Shown: in pieces, positions 29,880 to 40,843 of the stretch
Layout: each line of letters opens with the position of its first letter
Numbering within the stretch: position 1 is the stretch's first letter
Assembly: GCA_003427395.1 (NCBI GenBank)
Contig: BFEA01000340.1
Coordinates: 1,177,891-1,226,213 of the forward strand
Length of the DNA stretch: 48,323 bases
Reading direction: 5' to 3'
DNA from: Chara braunii
Lineage: Eukaryota > Streptophyta > Charophyceae > Charales > Characeae
Program-made: the position numbers and the translations under genes
Notes under the pieces: generated by a model
Told to the model about the DNA's origin: nothing
Databases searched by the model: none
Seen by the model: the letters and a program-made list of their open reading frames with translations, nothing else

Positions 29880-30580
29880 TAGTTCTAGGCACCAGGGCTA
29901 GGCAGGGCCAAGCGCGAAGCCTTGAAAGCTCCACCCAGCGCCAGTTGAGGCACAGTCAAGCAAGCTACGTTACTCGGGCGCATTGGGCGCCAGGCTCAAG
30001 CATTATGTCTACTTCACCTACCAACCCCCATTCTAGCATGTTATTTTTTCGTTATCTGTATGTTATCTATGTATCCTTTTTTTTTCTTTTTTTTTTTGAT
30101 GGGAACAAGGCTCCAATCTATTCGTGCGGAGCAACACCTGCTGGGAACCGGGCCCAGCGTCCCATATGGAAATTTACATAAAATTTTGAAAATTGAGATG
30201 CCGGGGCCATTACCTGGCTTTGGCTCAGAGAAAATTGGAGCTACTTAGAAAATGACCACGACAAACTTCAGAATATTAACTGAATTCAGAAAACTACTCA
30301 GAAACCCCCCCCATCCATCCACTTTACCTCATCTGGCATTTCATTCTTTTTTCTACAGATGTCAGATACCGAGGTGGGACAAGGCCAAGCGTGAAGCCTT
30401 GAAAGCCCCAGCCAGCCCCAGTCATGTGTATGTGTTACCTGTGTGATATCTATGTGTCCATGGTTCTAGATACCAAGGGCGGCCAAGGACAAGTGTGAAG
30501 CCTTAAGAATCCTTGCCCACCCCAGTCGTGGATGTGTATATTTCCTTTCTACAGATATCAGATACTGAGGCGAGGCGGGA
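29880..30580 (+). repeat. Dispersed repeat R3 with acceptor-like motif, copies at left
   Basis: Modules at 29895, 30365 and 30470 share CCAAGCGYGAAGCCTTGAAA and CCCCAGCCAGCCCCAGTCAT. Two are preceded by a pyrimidine tract plus CTACAG (30352-30358, 30548-30554) then AT(G/A)TCAGATAC(C/T)GAGG. The same series occurs at 42241-42500 and 42780-42868. A tailed element (30085-30245) lies inside. The nature of the family is unknown. Confidence 0.55.
30085..30245 (-). mobile_element. Short tailed element, minus copy
   Basis: On the minus strand: GTAGCTCCAATTTTCTCTGA, GCCAAAGCCAGGTAATGGCC, then hairpin GCTGGGCCCGGTTCCCAGC (plus 30140-30158), CGAATAGATTGGAGCC and an A run (plus 30077-30098, T-rich). It is a clean copy, about 160 bases, related to 8160-8345 and 43373-43515, and looks like a SINE-sized unit. 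Confidence 0.65.
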
Positions 30581-30960
30581 TGAAGTCAGTGAGTTTTCCA
30601 GGACCAACGCCAGTGTAGGGATAGGAGAGCGCTCGAGGAAGCGCTGGAGTGAGGATACGCTACTCGCGCCCGGTCGTCACAACAGGCTTGTGAGACCGAG
30701 GGTGCGGCTGACTGCCATAGCCGCGAGGTTAGGTAAGGTCAGAGTGGGTGCGCCTTCATTGCTGCTCACCCGGAGTAGAGTAGGGTTGGAGGGAGAGTTG
30801 TTTGATGGATAATCATTATTGACACGTGGAACTATTCTGCTCGCCGTCATGACAGGCTGGTGGGATCAATGTAGAGAATGTCTAACATCACGAACAAAGT
30901 CGGAGGAGATTTCGCTGCTCGTACCACGATACCACGACAGGCTTATGCGGTCAAGGAGGA
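30581..30960. other. Unassigned stretch before the tandem array
   Basis: GC-moderate sequence with phrases CGTCATGACAGGCTGGTG and CACGACAGGCTTATG that loosely repeat. No recognised gene. Confidence 0.3.
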
Positions 30961-33055
30961 GTTTGTCCGCCATAGATATAGGGTTGTGTGTGACGCCACA
31001 ATAAGACAGTGTGACAGCGCAATGGATCAGATCATCTCCCTCACGGTTGCTTACATGTGATACAAAGCATTCGTGAGAACGAATAGGTGGCAGCAAGTTT
31101 TTCTACACAAGACAAGTATGTCTGGTGCGGGTGGAAAGATGTATGGATAGAACGTCGTCACACCGGGGAAGAATGTGTTATTCAAGTCTGGTCGCTATGT
31201 TGGTCTTGTGAGACCGGGGGAGCGTCCGCATAGTTTCGCAAGGCCAGGAGTGTTTTGACTGGTTGATAACGGGGTATGTCACGAAGTGCTACAGATTAAC
31301 CACACGGAAGTACACTTATCGACAAGTGATGATCAGAGCCTCGCCATACAGGGAAGGATTATGCTCTTCGGATCTGGTCATCACACGAGGTGGTACATCG
31401 CCTGGGAGATCTCAGTGAGTGGATGCTCACGACTTTGTGATCTCAATACTGTGTACTTGAAGGAGAATAGGGATGGAAGGAGGAATACAGGGTGATACTC
31501 ATTTTTTGACAAGTGGACGAAGAACATTGGGAAGTTGAGGAGAGATTTTCTCAGCATCAGAGGAGCGACATTATCAAAGAAAAGTGTCTCTACCCCTTCT
31601 CCTTTGAACGATCATTCCCTTATCTCTTTTTAGTCAGAAATCGTGCGGTCGGATGTGTGAAGATGGCTTTCGTTTGATCGGAAGCTAGCCGTACACAAAA
31701 ACATTTCGCCAGCTGTGAGTGTCCGCCATAGCTATAGGGTTGTGTGTGACGCCACAATAAGCCAGTGTGACAGCGCAATGGGTCAGATCATCTCCCTCAC
31801 AGTTGCTTATATGTGATCCAAAGCATTCATGAGAACGAATAGGTGGCAGCATTTTTTTCTATACAAGACAAGTATGTCTGGTGCGGGTGGAAAGATGGAT
31901 GGATAGAGCATCGTCACACTGGGGAAGAATGCGTTATTCGAGTCCGATCGCTACGTTGGGCTTGTGAGACCGGAGGAGCGTCCGCATAGTTTCGCAAGGC
32001 CAGGTGTGTTTTGACTGGTTGATGACGGGGTGTGTCACGAAGTACTATAGATTGGTCACACGGAAGTATACTTATCGACAAGTGATGATCAGAGCCTCGC
32101 CATACCACCATAGCTATAGGGTTGTGTGATGCCACAATAAGCCAGTGTGACAGCGCAATGGATCAGATCATCTCCCTCACGGCTGCTTACATGTGATATA
32201 AAGCATTCGTGAGAACGAATAGGTGGCAGCAAGTTTTTCTACACAAAACAAGTATGTCTGGTGCGAGTGGAAAGATGGATGGATAGAGCATCGTCACACC
32301 GGGGAAGAATGCGCTATTCGAGTCTGGTCGCTACGTTGGGCTTGTGAGACCGGGGGAGCGTCCGCATAGTTTCGCAAGGCCAGGTGTGTTTTGACTGGTT
32401 CATGACGGGGTGTGTCATGAAGTTCTATAGATTGGTCACACAGAAGTACACTTATCGACAAGTGATGATCAGAGCGTATGTCTGGTGCGGGTGGAAAGAT
32501 GGATGGATAGAGCGTCGTCACACCGGGGAAGAATGCGTTACTCGAGTCCGATCGCTACGTTGGCCTTGTGAGACCGGGGGAGCGTCTGCATAGTTTCGCA
32601 AGGCCAGGTGTGTTTTGATTGGTTGATGACGGGGTGTGTCACGAAGTTCTATAGATTGGTCAAGTGATGATCAGAGCCTCGCCATACAGGGAAGGATTAT
32701 GCTCTTCGGATTTGGTCATCACACGAGGTGGTACATCGTCTTGGAGATCTCAGTGAGTGGATGCTCACGAGTTTGCGATCTCAATACTGTGTACTTGGAG
32801 GAGAAAAGGGATGGAAGGAGGAATATAGGGTGATACTCATTTTTTGACATGAGGACGAAGAACATTGGGAAGCTGCTTTTCTAAGCATCAGAGGAGCGAC
32901 ATTGTCAAAGAGAAGTGCCTCTACCCCTTCTCCTTTGAATAATCATTCCCTTATCACTTTTTAGTCAATAATATTGCGGTCGGATGTGTGAAGATGGCTT
33001 TCGTTTGATCGGAAGCTAGCCATACACAAAAACATTTCGCCAGCTGTGAGTATGT
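30961..33055 (+). repeat. Nested tandem array X-Y-X-X-x-Y
   Basis: Module X (about 370 bases; starts CGCCATAGMTATAGGGTTGT, includes AACGAATAGGTGGCAGCA and GAGCGTCCGCATAGTTTCGC) occurs at 30969-31345, 31727-32105, 32106-32475 and in part at 32476-32690. Module Y (about 385 bases; starts ACAGGGAAGGATTATGCTCT, ends AACATTTCGCCAGCTGTGAG) occurs at 31346-31726 and 32685-33050. Open frames within are repeated but share no known motif. Confidence 0.85.
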
Positions 33056-33894
33056 GCATTCCTTTGGGGAGATTACAGGTGATTGCGGAGTAAGAAGGGA
33101 GGGAAGCATTCGAAGCTCAGAGAAAGCCACGCGTAGAGAGTCTCGAATTTCTGAGCATAGTGAAATTTAACTGGGTATGCTTCCTTTGAGATGATCATCA
33201 CTTGGCAAGGCAAGCGTCAGTAGTCCGACATGGGGAGGAGGTGTACGGTTGGCGGGAGTGACGTGTGATTCTAGTCCGCGGAGAGCGATAGTAAATACAT
33301 TTCGCCAGCTGTGAGTGTGGTAATAGAGCTCAGTGTAGAGCATTGCCGGGGGCTATGCTATTTGAGCCAGGCCGCTGTGACAAAGTCACAAGATGAAAGA
33401 AGAGGAAAGTTGATCATCTTTATCCAAATGTACGTATGCAGACAGGTACGTAGGAGGTGAATGTCAGTTACACAGATGCACAAGAGAATTGTACATCAGT
33501 GATGTGACAAGAGTTGAAACCAGTGACGTGGCAAGTCGTCACGGCAAAGTGGGGTGTGAAACTGTTGTATTCACGGAAGATGGGGCAAAAGAGAATGATT
33601 GGATGGAGTGAAGGTGGCAACTGTTGATGATGAGAGTAATTATGCTATCCTCATCAGGATTGGATTAGAAGGACAAGGGATCAAACGATCCTGGCTATCA
33701 GGAGACGTCACGTGACACCCTGCATTTAACTCATAAAGGAGCAACGATAAGCGAGGACGAGCGAGGACGAAAATCATCAGGGAACGGGCGACAGCAGATA
33801 CTACAACAGTGAAGCACCTCGTTCTTCCCTTCCATCCCTTACCTATCCTGCTCCATACTTCCTCCTTGAGTGATTCCCCCCAGGAAAAAAGAAT
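33056..33894. other. Unassigned stretch after the array
   Basis: The phrase CATTTCGCCAGCTGTGAGTG recurs at 33298, so Y-derived material extends here. No gene recognised. Confidence 0.3.
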
Positions 33895-33924
33895 AAAAAA
33901 AAAAAAATAATAATAATAATAATA

Positions 33925-33955
<31 letters not shown>
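33894..33955. repeat. Microsatellite (TAA)n(TTA)n palindrome
   Basis: An A run, then TAA units turning into ATT units, giving a self-complementary array. It sits just upstream of LINE copy A. Confidence 0.95.
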
Positions 33956-34188
33956 GTAAAAAAATCTTTAAACAAAGAAGAAATCACTTGGACACTGGTA
34001 ATGTCTCCATACGTACTGATTATCCCAGTTGATCTCTGTTAATTGGAGACTGAGTACCGCTTCTGACGGGAGGGGGAGACTGAGTATTTTTTCTAATAGG
34101 AGTAATCTGCCAACCAATATGACACGTATGACTTGACAACAGAGGGTCCACAGATAGATGGACTCAATGCTGATGTTTAGGGGGGCAG

Positions 34189-34953
34189 ATGGCAGAGAGA
34201 CAATTGCATACGTCACTAAGACACATCATAAAGGGCAAACACACACTGTCTGTGAAGTCAAATAATATTCAGCCAATTCTGATCTCATCTAATGGTGAAG
34301 TTCTTACAGAAGAAGAGAGGACAGCACAAAATGTTTCTCTGATCATCTGCAACCCTTTATTGGCCACATGTCAGCAAACCAACTCCTCTCCGATGAAATC
34401 CCTCATCTCCTCGAGAGTGGGGAAGGGAGGGGGGGACAATCATCACCAGACTTAGGCCATGGTCACCAACCCATTATATGGAGAAGAGGGAGGAGGGGTT
34501 GGGGCTAATCAAATGATTAGGAAAGAGACAAACAGCGTGACGCAAACACAGGAAGTTGAGATGCACCAAGAAGGGAGTAATCAACTATCTACCTTAATAA
34601 CTAATCTGCAAAGAACGATGATATCCCAATATGAATTAAGTTTCCCCTCACTACAGGAGACAGTCGGACGAAGAATGGGAGGGAGGAAAGAGAAAACAGA
34701 AGAAGGGTTCGGGGAGAGGAGACAGAGGGAAGAAGAAGGAATGGGAAAAGAAGGGGAAGAGGGAAACATGGGCCAGAACAAACAGAACAGTGTAGAGGAG
34801 GTCCAAGGACAGGGAAGGATGATGATGGGAAATAAATCCCCACCCTCTGCAGATGGAAAAAATGGCTCCCAAATACTCTCTTCTGTGTTGCAAAGTAGTG
34901 TGAGGGAACAATCTCCTACGTGGGCTGAAAAGGCAAAAGGTCTTTTTTCATAA
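34189..34953 (+). pseudogene. LINE copy A ORF1, N-terminal part
   Basis: Two frames in the same phase (34189-34455 and 34459-34953) separated by a TAG at 34453. The second is rich in Gly, Glu and Arg (low complexity around residues 75-110) and ends TWAEKAKGLF, a phrase like the SWAE..K segment that often precedes the nucleic-acid-binding part of plant LINE ORF1. After this the phase shifts by one base near 34950 to that of 35075 onwards. LINE ORF1 products bind their own RNA in ribonucleoprotein particles. Confidence 0.6.
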
Positions 34954-35019
34954 TAAAATACTCGAAATAAAAAGAACAGGCCATCAGACTTCATCCCTGC
35001 AAATACCCCTGGCCAATCT

Positions 35020-35779
35020 ATCCTCAGCAAGAGCGTTTTTCTTAACTAAATTTATAAGTCCATCCGAAAACAGGGTGGTAGATAGTGGGGGAAAGAAAAC
35101 GATGGTTAAGGCATATCCATCTCAAATGCTAGTAGAGCGTGACATAGTCTATCAAAGACATGCTAGTAATTGGGTATTCCATGACGACACTGCTTTCAAA
35201 TCGGTTAATGAAAAAATAAAATGGGTGAATAGAAGATTGGCAGTCTTCAAAGGAAGTCAAGAAGCTGCTCAGGAAGATTTCTTGATACAGCCCGTTAATG
35301 CATCAGTCTTCACCATCTTTAGTGTTCATGAAGAGGGCAAAAGACTGATTGATGGACGGAGAAAGCTGAGATGCGATCGATCGGAAGTTCGAATTTACCC
35401 ATGGGTCCCTCAAAAACAGGGCCCGGATGAGCGACGTCGACAGATGATGGAGGATTTCTATTGGGTGGAATTTCGTCATATACCAATAGAAATCCAAGCC
35501 GCATTTATTCATGACTTTGGGGAGTCTCATGATATTGTGGACTTCATTGACCCCCTCCCAGCTTTTGCAGCACGAAGGGATGATTACCTAATGTTAGCAA
35601 TTAATCATCCATCAAATTTGCCTTTCAATATGGATGATGTAATCCCTTACAGAGTAAGGGGAAAGGAATTTCACATCCATACAGCACATAAACTGCGGCC
35701 ATGGTGCTTTCGATGTAAAGCCTACGGCCATCTCAGCATAGACCAGGCATGCGAACCGAATCCGACAAGAAAGCAATGA
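35020..35779 (+). pseudogene. LINE copy A ORF1, RNA-binding core with zinc knuckle
   Basis: The annotated frame from 35075 has 234 codons, and the phase is open further upstream. Residues about 100-180 (IYPWVPQKQG.., FYWVEFRHIPIEIQAAFI) resemble the DUF4283-like region of plant LINE ORF1. It ends with the zinc knuckle CFRCKAYGHLSIDQAC at about residues 211-226, i.e. CX2CX4HX6C; the usual gag knuckle has X4 before the last Cys. TGA at 35777 ends the frame, but reading continues sensibly in the same phase (VTGRLIRDSF..). Confidence 0.75.
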
Positions 35780-37882
35780 GTAACAGGGAGGCTTATCAGA
35801 GACTCTTTTAAAAGTAATCTGTGGAGGACAGTAGATCAGGGACATGAGGGATGGGTATATATTGAGGGGGGAGGCAATGGCACAAAAGTAAAAGGCTGGA
35901 TGTGGGAGAAAGAGGGGGACCCAAATTGGGATTCAAAACCCCCAGATAGTTGGACCCCCCCAGAATCAGTAGACAAGATGGTAAACAAAAACTCTACCCC
36001 TCAGCCTTCCAATTCTCAGGCCTGGTTAAGCTCAACCAAAAGGAAGGACCTAGAAAAATTGGATCAGGAAAAGGATGAAAAAAAAACATCACTGGTACAA
36101 GAACCCGATCCACAAAAGTATTTGAAAGAAGATGAAACCAGCATCAACAACAGTTCCCCATCTCAACATATGAAGGGGCATATTGAAGGGCACCTGCAAG
36201 AAAAAGTCCACGACAAAGATCTGACAATGGAACAGGAATCAGGCAGTGATCAAGAAACTACATTGGACCTACCCCTCTCAAGGAGAAATATAAAGAAAAA
36301 TAAGAAATTAGTAATAAGAAGAGGAGGACCACACTATCAGCAAAAATGGAAGCCCAAGTCAGTTACAAAAGGGGGGGAGACGCAAGCATCACGATCTTTG
36401 GAAGCAGATCATCATCAAAAACAGAAGGGGGACCCTCAGCAGGATCTATTTATTGAAGCCTTTGGCCCTGCCCCAATGGACATAGATTCAGAACAGTCCA
36501 CAGAAGATAGTCCTATGACTGAGGCTACCCCCTCGGGAGAAGAAGAAATTATCACGATAGAAAATAAAATGATACAGTTGGCAGAATGGTTTATATAGCA
36601 ACTAAAAGAAAAATATAGAGAAGTAACTACAGAGTTTTGGGATGCCTCGTACGTACAGCTCATCAATTTAATGAATGTCAGTCCCTCCTTGAAACAAGTA
36701 CTGACCAATAGTCTCCCACAAGGAGCTAAATGGACAATAGCCAGTCGACGCATGCTCAAGGCAATAATGGACATGTTTCGACCACCCACGCCTACATCAA
36801 GTGAGAGTAAGGAGGATAAGGGTAGGGAGATGACAACAGTCCTAGTAACCGTCCAACCACAGCCCCAGGGAACCTTAGAAACAAATTCAGAAGGACAGAC
36901 TGTCACCATGAAGGATAATATAAAAGAAACACAAGGTAATATAATATACATAGATGATAATGGTCAGGCTGTCCTTCAGTCTCCCTCTCTTGCGGTTAAA
37001 CATGTGATAACTCCAACGCTCGCAGACAGTCAAGTGCAAGTGGTGACTTCAACGCTTGCAGACAGCCAGGTGGAAACCCCAACCCAAGTGTCATCAAAGG
37101 ATGAAACCACAGATACAAAGAACAAAAACACCTCTCTACTTCCATCACTAGTAAACCAAGAAATGATTTACATAGACGTGACTATACAGGAACAATTTCA
37201 GGAAGGGGAAGAGTCAAAAGAAGTTATTCAGATGAAAGTCGTCACAAATCAACAGGAAAAAGATATTATGATTGTGCAATCATCATAAGGTGATGAAACA
37301 GATGAAAACTCAAGAACAATTCAAAATATTGATTCTCCCTCTTCCTCTATAGTGACAAAGCAAGAGGTCGGCAAAAGGCAAAAAATGAGGAATTTGTTGG
37401 AAAAATGACAAATGGTCAGACCACAACCTCCCAAGGGTAACCTCATCATACCGGTAAGAAAAAAAGGAAGTAAATGGGAGGTGGGTCTATCACCTATAGG
37501 TCAAGACTAATACGGGGGGGTCACGCTCAGAGGATGGTCAACATATGTGGAATACCAAAGTACTGGGGACCGTAACTTCAAAAGAGACATGCGTGATTTC
37601 TTGATAAAACCTTATGATCCTGGCCCTCAAGCAACGCTTAGAGAAATAGGTGATAAGGCTCAAATGGCAAAAAGGGACACATTTGTTCGCTTCGAGGAAC
37701 AAAAGGAGGCAGGATTGAGATGGTTTTCTCATGCAGCATTGCTAGAATTACAAAGCCTCAAAATTAAAGCAAATGTGGTTTGGTCGGTCGCAGATATTCT
37801 TGCCTTCCTTAGCATCCTCCTACGGAGAGGCATCCTACAGACTACTATAGAATTTGACAATGGCACTTGGATTCGACTCTGA
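35780..37882 (+). pseudogene. LINE copy A ORF1, C-terminal acidic/basic region
   Basis: Same phase as 35075 for about 2.1 kb, broken only by stops at 35777, 36596, 37286, 37406, 37508 and 37880. The encoded sequence is hydrophilic: Lys/Glu/Gln-rich with RRNIKKNKKLVIRRGG, an acidic DIDSEQSTEDSP stretch, and a duplicated SLADSQV-type module near 37016-37080. The last part (37547-37882) is more globular (FVRFEEQKEAGLRWFSHAAL). No known domain assigned. The full ORF1 would be unusually long (over 1,000 codons). Confidence 0.6.
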
Positions 37883-37964
37883 AGCACTGAGAGTAAGGGT
37901 TCTTCTATAAGTAAAATGAGGCAGATATGGAAGCAATACAAGCTTATTATGGAAAGAATCCAGC

Positions 37965-38405
37965 TTGGCAGCAGACTTGGATCTTAGATCCTTGAATGTA
38001 AATGGTCTTGCAACGGCAGATGCGATAAAAAGAAAGGCCATATTAGAACAACTGAAAGGCGTAGGAGGAAGATTGTGGCCAGATATCATATGCATACAAG
38101 AAACACATCTCACTATCTCTCTCATTCATATTCGGGCTCACAATACAATTTGGCCCTTTGACAAGCTCAGTGCGCCAACCGCAAGAAATGGTTCAGCAGG
38201 TGTGGCAATCTGGTTACCACCAGACTCTAGAGCACAAATAGTTCAATGGGCGGCAGATAAAGAGCACGGTCGGTGGATAGCAGCGGTGTTCACGATTGGA
38301 TTAGATTTGATATGTGTGATCAATGTATATGGACCAAATGAGATTGGAGAAAGAATTAGGTTTTTTCAACATAAAACATCCCAATCCCTGAAGGAATCCC
38401 TGTAA
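37965..38405 (+). pseudogene. LINE copy A ORF2 endonuclease, N-terminal half
   Basis: Apurinic-type (exonuclease-endonuclease-phosphatase fold) endonuclease that nicks target DNA to prime reverse transcription. Visible motifs: LNVNGLATADAIKRK (metal-site Asn), DIICIQETHL (catalytic Glu), INVYGPNE. The frame is lost between about 38375 and 38400. The protein continues in the next phase with IPVIMAGDFNAAP, so one base was gained or lost there. Confidence 0.85.
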
Positions 38406-38407
38406 TA

Positions 38408-39070
38408 ATGGCAGGAGATTTCAATGCAGCCCCAGATAGATGGTTAGATCGTTGGAAGATCCCCTCTCCATGTTCGTCATATATAGAGGAGGATGAGAAC
38501 ATTATCCAAACTTTGTGCGAAAATGAACATTTGTTTGATTCATACAGAAGACTGTTCCCACGAGAAAGATTATTCACCTGCATTCGCAATCAAGGTAACC
38601 ACCTTCAGTCCAGATCTAGAATAGATCTCATCCTAATGCCAGAAGTTCTAGAAAGTACACTTATAGAGGCAACAATTTTCCCACAAAGTCCTTGGACCGG
38701 GGCAGACCATAAAATGTGTGCAGTTCTTCTGTCTCTCAGGAAGAAACCAGATCAGAAAAGAGGTTTGTACAAATTAAACACATCTCTGCTATCACAGGAT
38801 AACTTTAGAAAATATTTAGCAGACGTATGGGAATACCGACACTTGACGATGGATCGACAGGATTCCTACATCTCTTGGTTCAACAATGGATTGTGCTTTC
38901 TTGCAAGAAAATGCGATGAATTTCCTAAATTACAAGTAAAGAATAAACACTCTCAAGAAATACGAATTCAGGAACAAATTTTAAATTATGAATCTCAGGA
39001 TCATCTTAATGACTCTTCACAAACTATCAATATCCTAGAACTAAAAAACCAACTTTTGTCTTTTGCATAG
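38408..39070 (+). pseudogene. LINE copy A endonuclease C-terminal half and linker
   Basis: Starts at MAGDFNAAPD (GDFN catalytic Asp/Asn). SRIDLILMPE and WTGADHKMCAVLL supply the remaining endonuclease motifs (final Asp-His pair). The linker towards RT follows and stops at TAG 39068. Reading continues in phase as DRWQGQLIRGKLSKFK, so this is a single-codon nonsense change. Confidence 0.85.
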
Positions 39071-39103
39071 GATCGTTGGCAAGGACAACTAATCAGAGGC
39101 AAG

Positions 39104-39778
39104 TTGTCGAAATTCAAATCAGAAGGTCAGATGGATACATTTTTTTTTGCTATGGCTCAATCACGAGCGAAACGTTCAATTATAGATAATTTGTGTAATC
39201 ACAACACTGCACAGGGTCATGTAGTGTCAGAATCCTCAGCAGCAAGCTTAAAAGTAGCCTATGACTACTTTAAAGAGTTATTTAAGTCATCTAAAGTCCC
39301 ATCTCAGAATCAGGAGGATGATAGAGTCATTCGCCTTTTCTTGGAACCAATGTTTCAGTCCATTACCAGTGAACAACGAGACAGGCTGGAAAAATCTCTA
39401 ACCAAAAATGAAATCTGGACAGCATTAATACAAATGGAAGAAGATAAGCCCCCGGGAGCGGATGGTTTCCCTAAGGAATTTTTGGAAGCCATGTGGTCCA
39501 CCCTGTCTCCTGATTTAATGCAGTTTTTCCGAGAGGTCTGGGAGTCCGGGGAAATGGGAGAAATAGTGAGTCAAGGTATACTCACGCTACTATATAAAAA
39601 GGGGGAGAAATCAAATGTCAAAAATTATAGGCCAATAACCCTACTTACGGTAGTATACAAATTACTAGCAAAAGCTCTTGCAAACCGTATGATTCCAGTG
39701 ATGCCTGACATAATCCATCCCTCTCAAACAGGATTTATAAAAGGTCGCCACATTCAAGATAACATTCTTTTTAAGTAA
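39104..39778 (+). pseudogene. LINE copy A reverse transcriptase, N-terminal half
   Basis: Contains EIWTALIQMEEDKPPGADGF, GILTLLYKKGEKSNVKNYRP (RT motif 1-2), ITLLTVVYKLLAKALANR and PSQTGFIKGRHIQDNIL, a standard L1-type RT entry. In the T run at 39767-39772 the phase changes by one base; the next frame resumes FLSNEMVKAAR. The frame itself is open and well conserved. Confidence 0.88.
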
Positions 39779-39782
39779 CGAA

Positions 39783-40096
39783 ATGGTCAAAGCTGCGAGA
39801 CAATCTAAAGAAAATGCGGCAGTGGTGTTCATAGACTTTGAAAAAGCATATGACCACGTCGATTGGCGATTCTTGGACGCTTGTTTGCAAAGGCTGAATT
39901 TTGGACCAAATATGCGGAGATGGGTTAAAATTCTCCATACAAATGTAACCACGCGCATTTTGGTAAACGGGCTGCTATCTCCGGAAATTTATATTCAAAG
40001 GTCAGTTAGACAAGGGGGCCCCTTGGCCCCTTTCCTTTTCGTGATTGTGATGGAGGCCTTGGGGGCCAACCTGAGAGCAAATCATAATATTCGGCC
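39783..40096 (+). pseudogene. LINE copy A RT palm start, cut before the FADD motif
   Basis: AVVFIDFEKAYDHVDW (motif A with first catalytic Asp), ILVNG, then RSVRQGGPLAPFLFVIVMEA (motif B region; QGDP has become QGGP). After GANLRANHNIR the sequence jumps at about 40094 to FLWRGN, which in copy B lies about 165 codons further on. The segment containing FADD is therefore missing. The apparent continuation to 40145 is in the wrong frame. Confidence 0.85.
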
Positions 40097-40828
40097 TTTC
40101 TCTGGAGAGGGAATCATGAGTTGGATAAAGTTATCCCTAGAGTAGCATGGTCTACCCTCATTCAACCAAAATCTAAGGGAGGGCTAGGAATCCTGGACCC
40201 TATCCTACAATGTCAAGCCCTGTCACTCCAGTGGATGGTCGATCTTATTTTAGGTATTGAGAAGCCTTGGCAACCTTTGGCTCTTCAACAAATTACAAAA
40301 TCGACGCCGATAGCACCACCAGAAATACATCCCCTTACATGGGTGGAGAATTTATTTTGGAATATCCCTCGCCCTTCTGCACGTTCAAAATTTGAAGGGG
40401 AAAGAGGAGCAGTATGTCGAGATCTACTGTTAGATAATCTATGGGTGTCTTTATTGAGGACGTGGAGAAAATTACCTCTTTTGAACAAACCCTCACCTAC
40501 ACGTGTAGAGGAGATCTTGAGACAACCACTTTTTGGGAATAGACTGATAACAGACGTTAACAATTGTGTATATAATAGTTCTACTCCTCCATGGTCACAG
40601 TGGGTGAAGAAAGAAGTAATTCGGGTCAAAGATATTTGGGATCCGGAGAAAAAAAGGTGGAAGACGGTAGAACAACTTAGGAAAACAATTACTTATGCGC
40701 ACAAATTGGAACAAAATTTAGACCAAATCATTTGCTCTATCTCCTTTGCATGGGTCAGAAAATTAAGAAAAGAGTCAAGTTTTCAAGAAGGAAACTTTGT
40801 GACGATCACACGTGACCCACAAGATTAG
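40097..40828 (+). pseudogene. LINE copy A post-RT linker region
   Basis: FLWRGNHELDKVIPRVAW, KSKGGLGILDPILQCQALSL, LLRTWRKLPLLN, PPWSQWVKKEVIRVKDIWDP, in the same order as copies B, D and F. The frame stops at TAG 40826 and continues in phase (QIGQIVSIINEGV) into the next piece. Confidence 0.85.
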
Positions 40829-40843
40829 CAGATTGGGCAAATA

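Noticed and set aside
30961-33055. CRISPR-like array
   Set aside because: Units are 370-750 bases without short constant repeats and unique spacers; the genome is eukaryotic.
34651-35030. Minus-strand hydrophobic frames opposite LINE ORF1
   Set aside because: Antisense shadow of the Glu/Gly/Arg-rich ORF1 stretch.
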